A stretch of 47,149 bases of DNA, from the NCBI GenBank assembly GCA_017415005.1, contig JAFQJK010000066.1, forward strand, positions 1-47,149, read 5' to 3'. Source of the DNA: Rikenellaceae bacterium. GTDB lineage: Bacteria > Bacteroidota > Bacteroidia > Bacteroidales > Rikenellaceae. Position numbers and translations under genes: made by a program. How positions within the stretch are numbered: position 1 is the first letter of the stretch; each line of letters begins with the position of its first letter. Below, piece by piece: positions 35,858-44,829 of this stretch. A model generated the notes under the pieces. The model was not told the DNA's origin and did not search any database. It was given only the letters and a program-made list of their open reading frames with translations.

Positions 35858-38157
35858 AACACGTTTCAGCACGAGATATATGCTCCTTCCGCGAGTTGGA
35901 GTATTCGCCCGCACAGGGCACCACGACCCTCGTATTCGGCCGCAATGCCGACAACGACAACCAGCGGAGCAACGGCTCCGGGAAATCCACCCTCGTGGAG
36001 GCCATCGCTTTCGGCATCACGGGAGCGCCCCTGCGGCGCGTACGCTCCGAGGAGATCATCAACGACGGCGCCGAGGCATGCCGCGTCGCGCTGCGTTTCG
36101 GCAATACGGCCACGGGCGAGGGACTTGCCGTCGAGCGCGAGATCTTTCGCAAAGGAACCTCCTCCGTAAAATGCCTTGCAGGCATGGCCGGGGCATTGGA
36201 GGCGGTCGCTTTCGAGAGCGTGGATGCCGCCAACCGCTATATTCTCGAAAGGCTGGGCATCACGCGTGACGAACTCTTCTTCGCCTTCATCCTCTCGCGC
36301 CACCGCTACGAGGATTTCCTATCCAGCTCTGACAGGGAGAAGAAAGAGATCATCAACCGCTTCAGCAACGGCATCGTCGTGGACCGCGCCATCGAACAGG
36401 TCGAGGCGGACCTTGCTCCATTGGGTGAGGCTCTGCGCGAAGCCGATCTGGAAATAGCTTCCCTCGACGGACGCATCGAGATGCTCGCGGAGCAGATTCA
36501 TACCGAGGAAGAGACCAGAACAGAGAAAGAACGTTCGCGGCAGGAAAAGATCGACGGCATCCGTGCGGGCATAGCGGCCAAGCGCGAGACGATCCGCAGC
36601 GAAAAGGAGCTGATCGCCGCAAAGCGGGAGTTCTGCGGACATCTCTCCGGGATCGACGAGCGAATGCGGGAGGTCGAGAACTCCGACGAGCCGCTCGCAG
36701 GCTGCATGGCCCGTGTCAGGGAGCTGCTCGCACCCGTGCCCGGAACGAAACTTACCGACTGGAGTAAGGTCTCCCAAATCAAGGAGCACCAGATCGCTGA
36801 GGCCCGTGCCGAGATCGACAAATGGACGAAGATCATCGCCATGACCGGCGAAAAACTCGCCCGTGCCGCGACCGACTTCGAGGCCCTGAAAAGCGAACAT
36901 GCGCAGTTCGAGGCCGCCGCAGCGGAAAAAGATACCGTCCTTGCGGCCCAGATGCAGGAGCTCGAAGAGCGCCTCGGCTCGGCCACAGCACGCATCGGAG
37001 AGCTGCAACGGAGCAAGCGGACGCTCTCGGCCGGTATCGAGGCGCTGCTGGCCCGGCTGGCCGGCACGGTGGAGTGTCCTGCCTGCGCGCACCGCTTCCT
37101 CGTATCGGACCGGACGTTCGACGTCGCGGCGGCACAGGCGGAACTGACGCAGAAAGAGTCCGAGGTCGCGGGCGTCAAGAAATGTCTCATGGATGACGAG
37201 GCCGAAGCCGGGAAAGTCGAGCAGATGATCACGGCCGTACGGGGCGAGGTGCGTACCTTGGCCGCAAACCGTCACGGATGGGAAGAGCGCATGGCCAAAG
37301 GAAAGCGCGCGGTCGAGGCCGCCGAGTACGAAATGGAAGGCGCGCGCTTCAATATCGGCCGCGTCAGGGACTATGTTGCGGCCCGCACCCGCGAGGTGGA
37401 GGATATGCGCCGCAGCCTCTTCGACGAAGCTTACGACGCCCTCGATGCGGCCCGCAAGAGTGCAGAGCGGGAGTCCACGCTCGCACGCGAGCGCATCGCC
37501 GCAGCCGAGAGCTCCATCGATACGCTGGAGCAGACCCTCACCGAGCTGGAGAAGACTACGACCGGGGAGTTCATAGCGTCGCTCCGCACATCGCTCAAAG
37601 AATACCGCCGCAAGGAGGCGGAGATCGTGGAGCGTCGCCGTGAACTGTCGGGACGCATCGCAGCGCTGCAGGCCCAACAGCAGACCTTCGTGCAGTTCCG
37701 CACCTACTTGGCCAATACGAAAATCGAGGCGTTGGCAGGGATGCTTAACAAAGTGCTCGAAGATCTGGGGTCGGACCTGCGCGTAAACCTCTCGGGATAT
37801 ACCCAGCTCAAGAGCGGCGCCGTGCGGGAGAAGATCTCGGTGTCGATCCTGCGCGACGGCATGGATGCCGGAGCCTTCGCCAAGTTCTCCGAGGGAGAGC
37901 GCGCACGCGTAAACCTCGCCTCGATCGTGGCCATGCAGCGACTTATAAACGGCAACTGCGACTTCGGAAAAGGCTTGGATCTGCTTTGCATCGACGAGGT
38001 GATCGACGCGATGGATGCGGACGGACTTGCAAGTGTCTTCGCCGCACTGAACCGTCTGGAGGCAACCGCGCTGGTCGTATCGCACGGACTCGTGCAGGAG
38101 AACTATCCCCACCGCATAACCGTCGTTAAGGAGAATGGAGAGTCCCGAATCGAGTAG
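35845..38157 (+). CDS. Rad50/SbcC-type ATPase subunit (gp46-like)
   Basis: Protein of 770 residues starting at 35845, inside the 3' end of the Mre11-like gene. Walker A is in RSNGSGKST (about 43-49). Two long coiled-coil arms flank a zinc hook C411-P-A-C414 (TVECPACAHRF). The ABC signature FSEGERARVNLA and Walker B LLCIDE (D717, E718) lie in the C-terminal lobe. Together with the Mre11-like subunit it forms the tethering and resection complex. It overlaps the resolvase gene by 23 bases. Confidence 0.92.
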   Translation: MWRLEHVSARDICSFRELEYSPAQGTTTLVFGRNADNDNQRSNGSGKSTLVEAIAFGITGAPLRRVRSEEIINDGAEACRVALRFGNTATGEGLAVEREIFRKGTSSVKCLAGMAGALEAVAFESVDAANRYILERLGITRDELFFAFILSRHRYEDFLSSSDREKKEIINRFSNGIVVDRAIEQVEADLAPLGEALREADLEIASLDGRIEMLAEQIHTEEETRTEKERSRQEKIDGIRAGIAAKRETIRSEKELIAAKREFCGHLSGIDERMREVENSDEPLAGCMARVRELLAPVPGTKLTDWSKVSQIKEHQIAEARAEIDKWTKIIAMTGEKLARAATDFEALKSEHAQFEAAAAEKDTVLAAQMQELEERLGSATARIGELQRSKRTLSAGIEALLARLAGTVECPACAHRFLVSDRTFDVAAAQAELTQKESEVAGVKKCLMDDEAEAGKVEQMITAVRGEVRTLAANRHGWEERMAKGKRAVEAAEYEMEGARFNIGRVRDYVAARTREVEDMRRSLFDEAYDALDAARKSAERESTLARERIAAAESSIDTLEQTLTELEKTTTGEFIASLRTSLKEYRRKEAEIVERRRELSGRIAALQAQQQTFVQFRTYLANTKIEALAGMLNKVLEDLGSDLRVNLSGYTQLKSGAVREKISVSILRDGMDAGAFAKFSEGERARVNLASIVAMQRLINGNCDFGKGLDLLCIDEVIDAMDADGLASVFAALNRLEATALVVSHGLVQENYPHRITVVKENGESRIE

Positions 38158-38614
38158 CGGTAGACTTACACGCTTCGAGTTGCTGGCCCTCGACGTGGCC
38201 ACCACGACGGGTTACTACTCGCTGCACGGCTCCGGAGCGTGGCGATTCCATGCCACACGTCATCGCCGCACCTATCTGGAGTTCTACCGTACGCTCCGGG
38301 AGTTCATACTCCGGCACGGCATACGCCGTATCGTGGCCGAGGACGTGAGCTTCAACGCCCACAACCGTGATCTGCGAAAACTCTCCGAACTGCGGGGCAT
38401 CGTGCTTCTTGTGTCGGAAGAACTGAACCTGCTGCCCGTGGAGTTCGTGAACGCCTCCTCGCTCAAGAAATTCGCCACAGGAGACGGCCACGCCGACAAG
38501 GTACGGATGATGGCCGCCTGCATCGACGACTACCGTTTCCACCCCTCCTCGCATGACGAGGCCGATGCCTTTCTGCTCTTTCATTATTACGTCCGCAAGC
38601 ACCGCATCCGGTAG
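38135..38614 (+). CDS. RuvC-like Holliday junction resolvase
   Basis: A 159-residue RNase-H fold nuclease. The four acidic sites are recognisable: D20 in LLALDVATTTGY, E69 in RIVAEDVSF, and D141 and D144 in HDEADAFLL. Length and spacing fit RuvC-type phage resolvases, which cut branched DNA before packaging. It follows the Rad50-like gene with a 23-base overlap; it takes the position of T4 gp49 near gp46/47. The 130 bases after it show no clear promoter. Confidence 0.8.
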   Translation: MESPESSSGRLTRFELLALDVATTTGYYSLHGSGAWRFHATRHRRTYLEFYRTLREFILRHGIRRIVAEDVSFNAHNRDLRKLSELRGIVLLVSEELNLLPVEFVNASSLKKFATGDGHADKVRMMAACIDDYRFHPSSHDEADAFLLFHYYVRKHRIR

Positions 38615-38743
38615 CGGACCCAGATCGCTCACTTTGATCGCGGGGCGGAACACAATATCCGCTCCGTACAGTTCCCAATTTGACGCTACCCATAAGCTGA
38701 CAGTTCTACCAGTTTATTTCTAACAGCAAGTCAATGAACGTGA

Positions 38744-39361
38744 GTGAAAAAGCAACAAACAGCGCCGTACTGCCACGACAGCGAAAAATCTATATGTGAG
38801 CGTACGGCCTTATTCAACGAACTGATACTTCCCAACCTGAATCTGGTCTACAAGCTCTCGATTCAGTTCTCTTCCCACCGACAGGACATCGATGAGAACT
38901 ACAACGAGTGCCTGGCCAATCTTTTCAGGTATATCCATACCTACGACAGAGAGAGGTCCCTTCAGAACTGGATTTATATCTGTTGTAAGCGGCTGATAGT
39001 CGATCTGGACCGTCGGCGTGCAGCCTTCAAGACCACGGACGACCTCAATCCGGAGCATATCATAAGTCATTACGCCGAAGATACCGAACGCGTAAGCGGC
39101 AACTGCATGGGAATGAACAATTACAGGGAGTTCTACAACGATGATATCCTGCAGGCTCTCGAACGTCTGAATCCCATATACCGCGAGGCGCTGCTCCTCC
39201 AGCAGGCCGGATACAAGCTCGAAGAGATCATGGAGATCGCTCTGCGCCGTGGAACGCTTGCAACACGGAATATCGAGACGGTAAAAAGCCGCCTGTTTCT
39301 GGCCAAACTGAAAATGCGTCAAATGATCGATCGCGATGGAAACGGCCGCAAGAAGAAATAG
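38744..39361 (+). CDS. Sigma-70 family (ECF-like) sigma factor
   Basis: Protein of 205 residues with two sigma regions. Region 2 (about 26-95): LILPNLNLVYKLSIQFSSHR, ECLANLFRYIHTYDRERSLQ, NWIYICCKRLIVDLDRRRA. Region 4 (about 137-195): ALERLNPIYREALLLQQAGY, LEEIMEIA and NIETVKSRLFLAKLKMRQ. The spacing fits a short ECF-like sigma. GTG at 38744 is the likely start; a nearby ATG (38734) opens a 21-codon frame only. T4 gp55, the late sigma factor, lies at a comparable place beside gp46/47, so control of phage late genes is a reasonable inference. Confidence 0.8.
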   Translation: MKKQQTAPYCHDSEKSICERTALFNELILPNLNLVYKLSIQFSSHRQDIDENYNECLANLFRYIHTYDRERSLQNWIYICCKRLIVDLDRRRAAFKTTDDLNPEHIISHYAEDTERVSGNCMGMNNYREFYNDDILQALERLNPIYREALLLQQAGYKLEEIMEIALRRGTLATRNIETVKSRLFLAKLKMRQMIDRDGNGRKKK

Positions 39362-39950
39362 ATGGGTCGAGAGGCTCTTCACGCTTCTCATGCGCCACAC
39401 CCTCGACGAGGGGTTCCGATTCCCCGGAGGGGGCCTCGCACGCCGGGCCGTGGATGGGTGCATGGAGGTACTCGCAGGCGGTGCGGAAGCTCCGTCCCGC
39501 GAGAAAGTCGTGGACTTTTGTGTCTGTCAGGTCTACGCGCTGACTTTCGATGCGAAGATGCTGCGGGGCTGGACGCCCGCCCATTCGTTCGGGAGGAAGG
39601 CTCTGGAGCGCTTCGCACGTAACACCAGCACACTCCGCTACTGGGAGGATCGATGGCTGAAGGAACACGGCCTCTCGCGCGGAGGGTTGCTGCACGAGGT
39701 GCGCGACCGTTCGCAGCATCCTCTTGCGAAGTTTCTCTATCCGGAATATGAAGACGCCACCAAGTGCCGCCGTATCGGTACCGAAGCAGGGCTCTACGTT
39801 TGCAGCCTCTCGACGCTGCTGTGGACGCCCCTCTCGCCCGTATGCCGCGAGTGTACCATGGCCGAGAAATGCCGAGAAATGACGTGCGAACGCTATCCCG
39901 AACTATACCGCCTGCGGGTCGAACACGGTAAACAGGGAGGGCGCTCATGA
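39336..39950 (+). CDS. Unknown protein with C-terminal Cys cluster
   Basis: A 204-residue protein overlapping the sigma gene by 26 bases and the helicase gene by 4 (ATGA). The front is helical (WVERLFTLLMRHTLDEGF, RKALERFARNTSTLRYWED). The C terminus carries C156, C170, C173, C179 and C184; the part CRECTMAEKC follows C-x2-C-x5-C, a spacing seen in 4Fe-4S cluster proteins including base-excision glycosylases and Cas4/AddB-type nucleases. A metal-bound DNA-repair or loader role is possible, but no catalytic motif is visible. Confidence 0.6.
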   Translation: METAARRNRWVERLFTLLMRHTLDEGFRFPGGGLARRAVDGCMEVLAGGAEAPSREKVVDFCVCQVYALTFDAKMLRGWTPAHSFGRKALERFARNTSTLRYWEDRWLKEHGLSRGGLLHEVRDRSQHPLAKFLYPEYEDATKCRRIGTEAGLYVCSLSTLLWTPLSPVCRECTMAEKCREMTCERYPELYRLRVEHGKQGGRS

Positions 39951-41302
39951 GCACGACGCGTAATGCCCTTTCGGCCGAGTACCTCTATGAGCTCTACTCG
40001 ACGGCCATACGCCATGACGTCGTATGCAGCATACTCGTAGCACACATGCGCCGCGAATACCTTCCCGACCGCACGTTTCAGCATGTGCAGGAGGTCTTCG
40101 TGAATCACTACCGTACATACAAGTCACCGCCTTCGTATGCCGTACTCGCGCAGACGTTCGCCTCGGATTTCGATGCGCTGGAGCTGGTGAACACTTTCCG
40201 CGAGTACGACGGCGAGAACAACCCCGAAGCGGTTGTCGACCTGCTCGAAACATACATCAAGGGCGTGCGCCTGCAGGCCGTCTACGGCGAGGTGGGAAAG
40301 CTCTACAACCAAAGCCGGCAGGCCGAGGCCGAAACGAAACTCAAGGAGTACGCCGAGTGGCTGGCGGGGTTCACACTCAAGGATTCGGCATTCGTAGACG
40401 TGGTGAAGACCTTCTCCGTGCGCTTCGGCCGCAACCGCCGCCGCGAGGAGGAGCTGCAGGCATCGGGCGTAAGACCCGTTACACGGTTCTACATCCCCGA
40501 TCTGGATGAGCTCAACGCCGGGCGTAATCTGCGCGGGCAGCTATCGTGCATCCTCGCATCCACGGGTGTCGGAAAGTCGCACATGGCCAAGTTCGTCGGG
40601 ATACGAGCCAACGTGGACGACGGTCTCCATGTCCTGCACTTCCAGCTCGAAGGCTCCGAAGAAGAGGCCCTGAACGCATACAGCGGAGGACTCATCGCCC
40701 GCAACGCCTTCTACTTCGAGCGGGGACGTATTTCCGAACTGGAAATGCGTCGCTTCGAAAAGGAGATAGAACGTTATGCCGGAAGCATTACCGTGAGGTC
40801 GTTTCCCCGGTTTGCGGCACACATATCGACCATAGACATCCGAAACGGAATTGCCGAATACCGCAAGATCAACGCCCGAACGCCCGACATCGTCATTATC
40901 GACTCGATGGACCTCTTGAACGACGCTTCGCGGCGACAGTGGGGAGCAGAGCACGAGCGGTCGAAACGCATCGCCGTAGCGAACGACCTGAAGGATCTCG
41001 CGGCCGACGAGAACCTCTGGATGGTGGCGACCTATCAGGCGACCATCGAGAACCGGGACTGGCTGAACGACGAGAACAACGTGCTCACAGAGTACAACTG
41101 CTCGGAAGCCAAAGGTCTGGCGCGGCCTTGCACGCACCTCATATCACTCAACCAGTCCTCGGCCGAGCGAGAGGCGAACCTCATGCGGCTGCATGTGGCT
41201 AAAAGCCGCTTCTTCCGCAAGGGAGATACCTTTCGCATCGCCACCGACTACGACAACGAGACCTTCTACGATGCGGCAAGGACCCTTAACATGAGAAGGT
41301 AG
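39947..41302 (+). CDS. DnaB-like replicative helicase
   Basis: Protein of 451 residues. The N-terminal 180 residues are helical, as in the DnaB/gp41 N-domain. The RecA-type motor has Walker A ASTGVGKSHMAKF (K210 in G-V-G-K-S), the IVIIDSMDLL Walker B from residue about 315, a motif QLEGSEEEAL after the H1a strand, and a C-terminal segment VATYQATIENRDW resembling H3. Such helicases form the hexamer at the fork with the primase. The primase gene lies downstream at 43801, separated by a TIR-type gene on the other strand. Confidence 0.85.
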   Translation: MSTTRNALSAEYLYELYSTAIRHDVVCSILVAHMRREYLPDRTFQHVQEVFVNHYRTYKSPPSYAVLAQTFASDFDALELVNTFREYDGENNPEAVVDLLETYIKGVRLQAVYGEVGKLYNQSRQAEAETKLKEYAEWLAGFTLKDSAFVDVVKTFSVRFGRNRRREEELQASGVRPVTRFYIPDLDELNAGRNLRGQLSCILASTGVGKSHMAKFVGIRANVDDGLHVLHFQLEGSEEEALNAYSGGLIARNAFYFERGRISELEMRRFEKEIERYAGSITVRSFPRFAAHISTIDIRNGIAEYRKINARTPDIVIIDSMDLLNDASRRQWGAEHERSKRIAVANDLKDLAADENLWMVATYQATIENRDWLNDENNVLTEYNCSEAKGLARPCTHLISLNQSSAEREANLMRLHVAKSRFFRKGDTFRIATDYDNETFYDAARTLNMRR

Positions 41303-41323
41303 TTCTTCTTTATTGAATAGTTA

Positions 41324-41351
41324 GCTCCGACCATAATATTTTGGTCGGAGC
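41324..41351. terminator. Hairpin between helicase and TIR gene
   Basis: Stem GCTCCGACCA (41324-41333) with TGGTCGGAGC (41342-41351), 8-base AT loop. It lies between the convergent 3' ends of the helicase (41302) and the TIR gene (41371). The following bases are only moderately T-rich on either strand, so it is a probable rather than strong terminator. Confidence 0.6.
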
Positions 41352-41370
41352 CTATTGCATTGCATAAAAT

Positions 41371-43686
41371 TTATTCTGCACCTTGATCTGGGTCAGGGTA
41401 TGTTGGAGGTATCCCCATTTTTATTTGTAGTTCATAGAGCGCACGTTTGGTATATCTTAATGGGTGCTCTATTTGCGTAAGGCTAAGTAATTTTGACAAG
41501 GCAGGTTCTATTTTTCGATTCACATAATACTCATATTCTGCCTCCATTGTTTGAGCGATTAAGCCATGATTATCATTATAGCTGGTTTTCATAGCATTGA
41601 TGAGTTCACGCAATATTTTACGGTCATCATAGCCTAAATTGTTCTTACGCACCAAGCATCTATAATACGCCTCAATATGATAGGGATTTATTTTGTTCTT
41701 CTCATAATTACTCTTTGCCAAAGATAAAGCTTCTGGGTAATTATGAAGTTGTACCAAAACCGTTACTAATTCTCTGGCAGCTTTAGAATATGATGCATTC
41801 TGTTCCAGTATATTACGAAATAGTCGCTCTGCATTTGGCAAATCGCCAGATAATCTACACATGAAGCCTTTGAGAAATAATTTGTCTTGTCCGTGCATTT
41901 CTTCCACTGCAACATCGAATTTTGATATATTCTGCTTTCGGGCTAAAGAGAGACAATACCAATAATTGATTTCCCGTTTTGCACCTTGATAAATACGGTG
42001 ACCTTCTTTGAGAAATCCTTCACAGAGTTCAATAACAGCATCATAATGCTCTTTGTTATATAACTCGATAATGGATTTTATTGCTACAGACGGTATAAGG
42101 TATTTGCTGTCATATTGCCCATTTTTTATTGCAATCTGAATTCTATATAAATAATCAGAGAGGTCTTCAGTTTCAACAGAATGTGCTAATGGCTCTGACA
42201 AATATTCTTTAGCCCTCTGCTCCATTCGTTCAGAAAAGCGGGCCAACGGTTTATAACCGGCGCGGTCAATATAATCGGCAACTCCGGCATCAAGTTGGAT
42301 ATACTCGTGATTTGGGCCAAAAAATTCGATTAAAGATAAATAATGCAGATCATCAATAAGTTGATAACAATTTTCCTTGAATTCGTCTCCAACAATCTTC
42401 AGTAACATATGATCACTAACAGACCCTAAAGATGCCAATAAAACCATGATATCCATCAACTTCAAATCATCAACACCTGTTACTGTACAGTAATCGATAA
42501 TTTCTTTTATCACTTTATCTCCAAACGCTATAATATGTTCTGCGTTTTTTCTCGCCAGCATTCGGCCGTCTCTATCAATGGTGTCAATAGCCATAAAGAT
42601 TTGTTCTGGAGAGCTATTAAGCTTGGTTGTCCAAAATATTACATCCTCTTTGTCGATGACCTGTAATCCAATATTTCGGGCATAAGCATAAAAAAGAGTT
42701 TTCCGATCAGCTTCACTTAAAGGATGTAGCTCAACGAATAAACAGTCTTTCCGATCTCGCACAAGATAGGTCTTAGGCGTTTGCACGCTCGCGATGAAGA
42801 GACCTATAAATTTTTGAAGAGATGGATTGGTTAGAATATCGACAAACCAATCTGCAATGTTCCCACTCGGAGAAATGCATGCGCCATTATCAATAATCAG
42901 AATATGTTGTTTACTTTTATATGCCTGATTCAACAGATCAACTGCAACACTGACTTTTTTATCTTTATCCCAAATATCCCATGAAAAATCAGTCAGATCG
43001 TATGATAACAAATAATAATTCAGTTGAAGAATAAAATTCTCAATGGAATCGCCTCGAGACAAAGATATGTCAAATGGATCTTTGGCGTACCCCAATTTAG
43101 ATTGAGTGAATTTTTTCAGGAATTTCCGCCGCCCAATATCCTTGCGTCCACTAACAACAATCGCCTTGATATCCTTATAGTTACTTGAAGAATATAATTT
43201 GCTTTCCAGGTACTCCATCTCATTATTGCGTCCAACAAATAACTCGTCACGCATTTTAATCTCAGGTCTCTTCCGATAGATAATCTCCCGTTGTTTCAGA
43301 ATAATATCACGGGACAATAATCGGGTATTCATGAAAGTTTTGAGATTCATCACCTCTTCTTTCGTAATCCAAGTCGGAATATTACTACACGTAAATTTGA
43401 CAGTAGGATCAATTATATAAGGGAAAAATTCAAGTTTCCCTTTCTCCATTCTGTCTCGAGCCTTTTCAATCTCAATTTTAACCCAATCCGACTCTAAAGC
43501 ACTTTGTGATATCAGAAGGATGAAAATATCGGCATTTCTGATATTTCTAAAAATTTCGTCTTTGCTTTTTCTTGCAGGTTCAAAATCGTATGCATCCACA
43601 ATACATACTGTTCGCCCTAAATTTTCGACCAGTGATTCAACGAAAGATTTTTGAATACTACTATGGGATATGAATGCTTTAATCAT
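41371..43686 (-). CDS. TIR-STAND-TPR-like protein, probable antiphage effector
   Basis: Protein of 771 residues. Residues 1-140 are a TIR domain: MIKAFISHSSIQKSF, ADIFILLISQSALESDWVKIE, with W68 and E72 at the place of the NADase Glu. Residues about 148-345 resemble a STAND ATPase: ELFVGRNNEMEYLESKL, then SGRKDIGRRKFLKKF in place of Walker A (Gly kept, Lys-Ser/Thr replaced by Arg-Arg), ILIIDN in place of Walker B, and FVELHPLSEADRKTLFYAYA. Residues 500-771 are TPR-like. TIR-STAND proteins sense phage and destroy NAD; here the ATPase site may be inactive. Two sampled 60-base lines are 37-38% GC against 52-60% in the next gene, and the strand is opposite, indicating transfer. Confidence 0.8.
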   Translation of the reverse strand: MIKAFISHSSIQKSFVESLVENLGRTVCIVDAYDFEPARKSKDEIFRNIRNADIFILLISQSALESDWVKIEIEKARDRMEKGKLEFFPYIIDPTVKFTCSNIPTWITKEEVMNLKTFMNTRLLSRDIILKQREIIYRKRPEIKMRDELFVGRNNEMEYLESKLYSSSNYKDIKAIVVSGRKDIGRRKFLKKFTQSKLGYAKDPFDISLSRGDSIENFILQLNYYLLSYDLTDFSWDIWDKDKKVSVAVDLLNQAYKSKQHILIIDNGACISPSGNIADWFVDILTNPSLQKFIGLFIASVQTPKTYLVRDRKDCLFVELHPLSEADRKTLFYAYARNIGLQVIDKEDVIFWTTKLNSSPEQIFMAIDTIDRDGRMLARKNAEHIIAFGDKVIKEIIDYCTVTGVDDLKLMDIMVLLASLGSVSDHMLLKIVGDEFKENCYQLIDDLHYLSLIEFFGPNHEYIQLDAGVADYIDRAGYKPLARFSERMEQRAKEYLSEPLAHSVETEDLSDYLYRIQIAIKNGQYDSKYLIPSVAIKSIIELYNKEHYDAVIELCEGFLKEGHRIYQGAKREINYWYCLSLARKQNISKFDVAVEEMHGQDKLFLKGFMCRLSGDLPNAERLFRNILEQNASYSKAARELVTVLVQLHNYPEALSLAKSNYEKNKINPYHIEAYYRCLVRKNNLGYDDRKILRELINAMKTSYNDNHGLIAQTMEAEYEYYVNRKIEPALSKLLSLTQIEHPLRYTKRALYELQIKMGIPPTYPDPDQGAE

Positions 43687-43800
43687 AACGTGTGTTATAT
43701 AACAATATCATGATAAAAATACAACATTTTACCTTAACTAAAAAATAAATTTCAAGCTTCTTTAATTCTCGACCTTGTTCCTATCCTACTCTTAAAGGCC

Positions 43801-44829
43801 ATGAACAAGGAACACGCATACATCATCGAAGAGCTCGCCCGCGAACTCGGCGCCCGACGCGACGGTTCGGGCCGCAACCTCATAGCCCGGTGTCCGTACT
43901 GTGGCAAGGAGGGCAAGTACGGTGTCTACATAGGCCCTGAAACAGCCCGTAAGAAACCCTTCATGGCACACTGCTTCTCATGCGGGGCTTCCACGCATTC
44001 GCTGGAGCGCACCCTCGAAGCCCTCGGACGCATGGACCTGCTGCCGACGCCCACGACCGACCCCGAAGCCAAGCTCGACTGCAACCTGCTTTTTCCGCTC
44101 GATGCGGGCGAGGAGATCGATGACGAACTGGGCATCGTGGAGCTTCCCGAATTTTACAAACGCACCTTCCTGCACCCGTACCTCAAAGGGCGCGGATTCA
44201 CCTTCGACGACTACGAGTTCTTCCCAGTGGGTACGACGCGGGGCCTGAACTTCCGCTACGACGACTACGTGATCTTCCCTGTCATCGACTCCGGCGATAC
44301 GGTGGGTTACGTCGCCCGCCACCTCTGGCCCAAGGGTGAGATCGACGCTTATAACCGGCGGGCGAAATTCACGGGCGACTACGCCATACGGCGCTTTCGC
44401 AACTCCACGCAGAACGATTTCGTGAAGCTGCTCTACAACTACGATGCGGTGCATGAGGGCAGCACCGAAACGGTCATCCTCTGCGAGGGCATCTTCGACG
44501 TGGTGGCGCTCACGCGCAAGCTCGACCTCTACGATTCGGAGCGTGTGGCCGCCGTGGCCACCTTCGGAAAGAAAATATCGCAGGCCCAGATCTACAAGCT
44601 CCAGACAAAGGGCGTGCGCAACGTCGTAGTGGGATACGACGGCGACGCTGTGGACGCCACGAAGAAGACCGCCGAGGAGCTCGGCCGCTACTTCGAGGTC
44701 CTCGTGGCCGATATTCCCGATCCGACGAAAGACTGGGAAGACCTCTCCCCGCAGGAGATCTACGACATCTTCGCCTACCGCCTGCGGACACCCGTAGAGT
44801 ACAAAATCAACAAGATACAGCAACAATGA
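43801..44829 (+). CDS. DnaG-like DNA primase
   Basis: Protein of 342 residues with a zinc-binding start (C31-P-Y-C34 and C58-F-S-C61), as in CHC2-type primases, and a TOPRIM domain: ILCEGIFDVVAL (E229) and GYDGDAVD (D280, D282). The C terminus has no recognised helicase-binding domain. It lays RNA primers for lagging-strand synthesis. It overlaps the polymerase ORF by ATGA and lies downstream of the helicase, separated by the TIR gene. Confidence 0.85.
   Translation: MNKEHAYIIEELARELGARRDGSGRNLIARCPYCGKEGKYGVYIGPETARKKPFMAHCFSCGASTHSLERTLEALGRMDLLPTPTTDPEAKLDCNLLFPLDAGEEIDDELGIVELPEFYKRTFLHPYLKGRGFTFDDYEFFPVGTTRGLNFRYDDYVIFPVIDSGDTVGYVARHLWPKGEIDAYNRRAKFTGDYAIRRFRNSTQNDFVKLLYNYDAVHEGSTETVILCEGIFDVVALTRKLDLYDSERVAAVATFGKKISQAQIYKLQTKGVRNVVVGYDGDAVDATKKTAEELGRYFEVLVADIPDPTKDWEDLSPQEIYDIFAYRLRTPVEYKINKIQQQ

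Noticed and set aside
33335-35914. Minus-strand ORF of 859 codons across the SSB and Mre11-like genes
   Set aside because: Its product has no domain pattern and is the antisense shadow of two well-supported genes in GC-rich DNA.
36319-38205. Minus-strand ORF of 628 codons under the Rad50-like gene
   Set aside because: Shadow of a coiled-coil gene; His/Arg/Leu-rich with no recognisable motif.
43694-43703. Palindrome GTTATATAAC just before the TIR gene start as an operator
   Set aside because: Only one 10-base AT-rich copy in AT-rich DNA; chance occurrence cannot be excluded.
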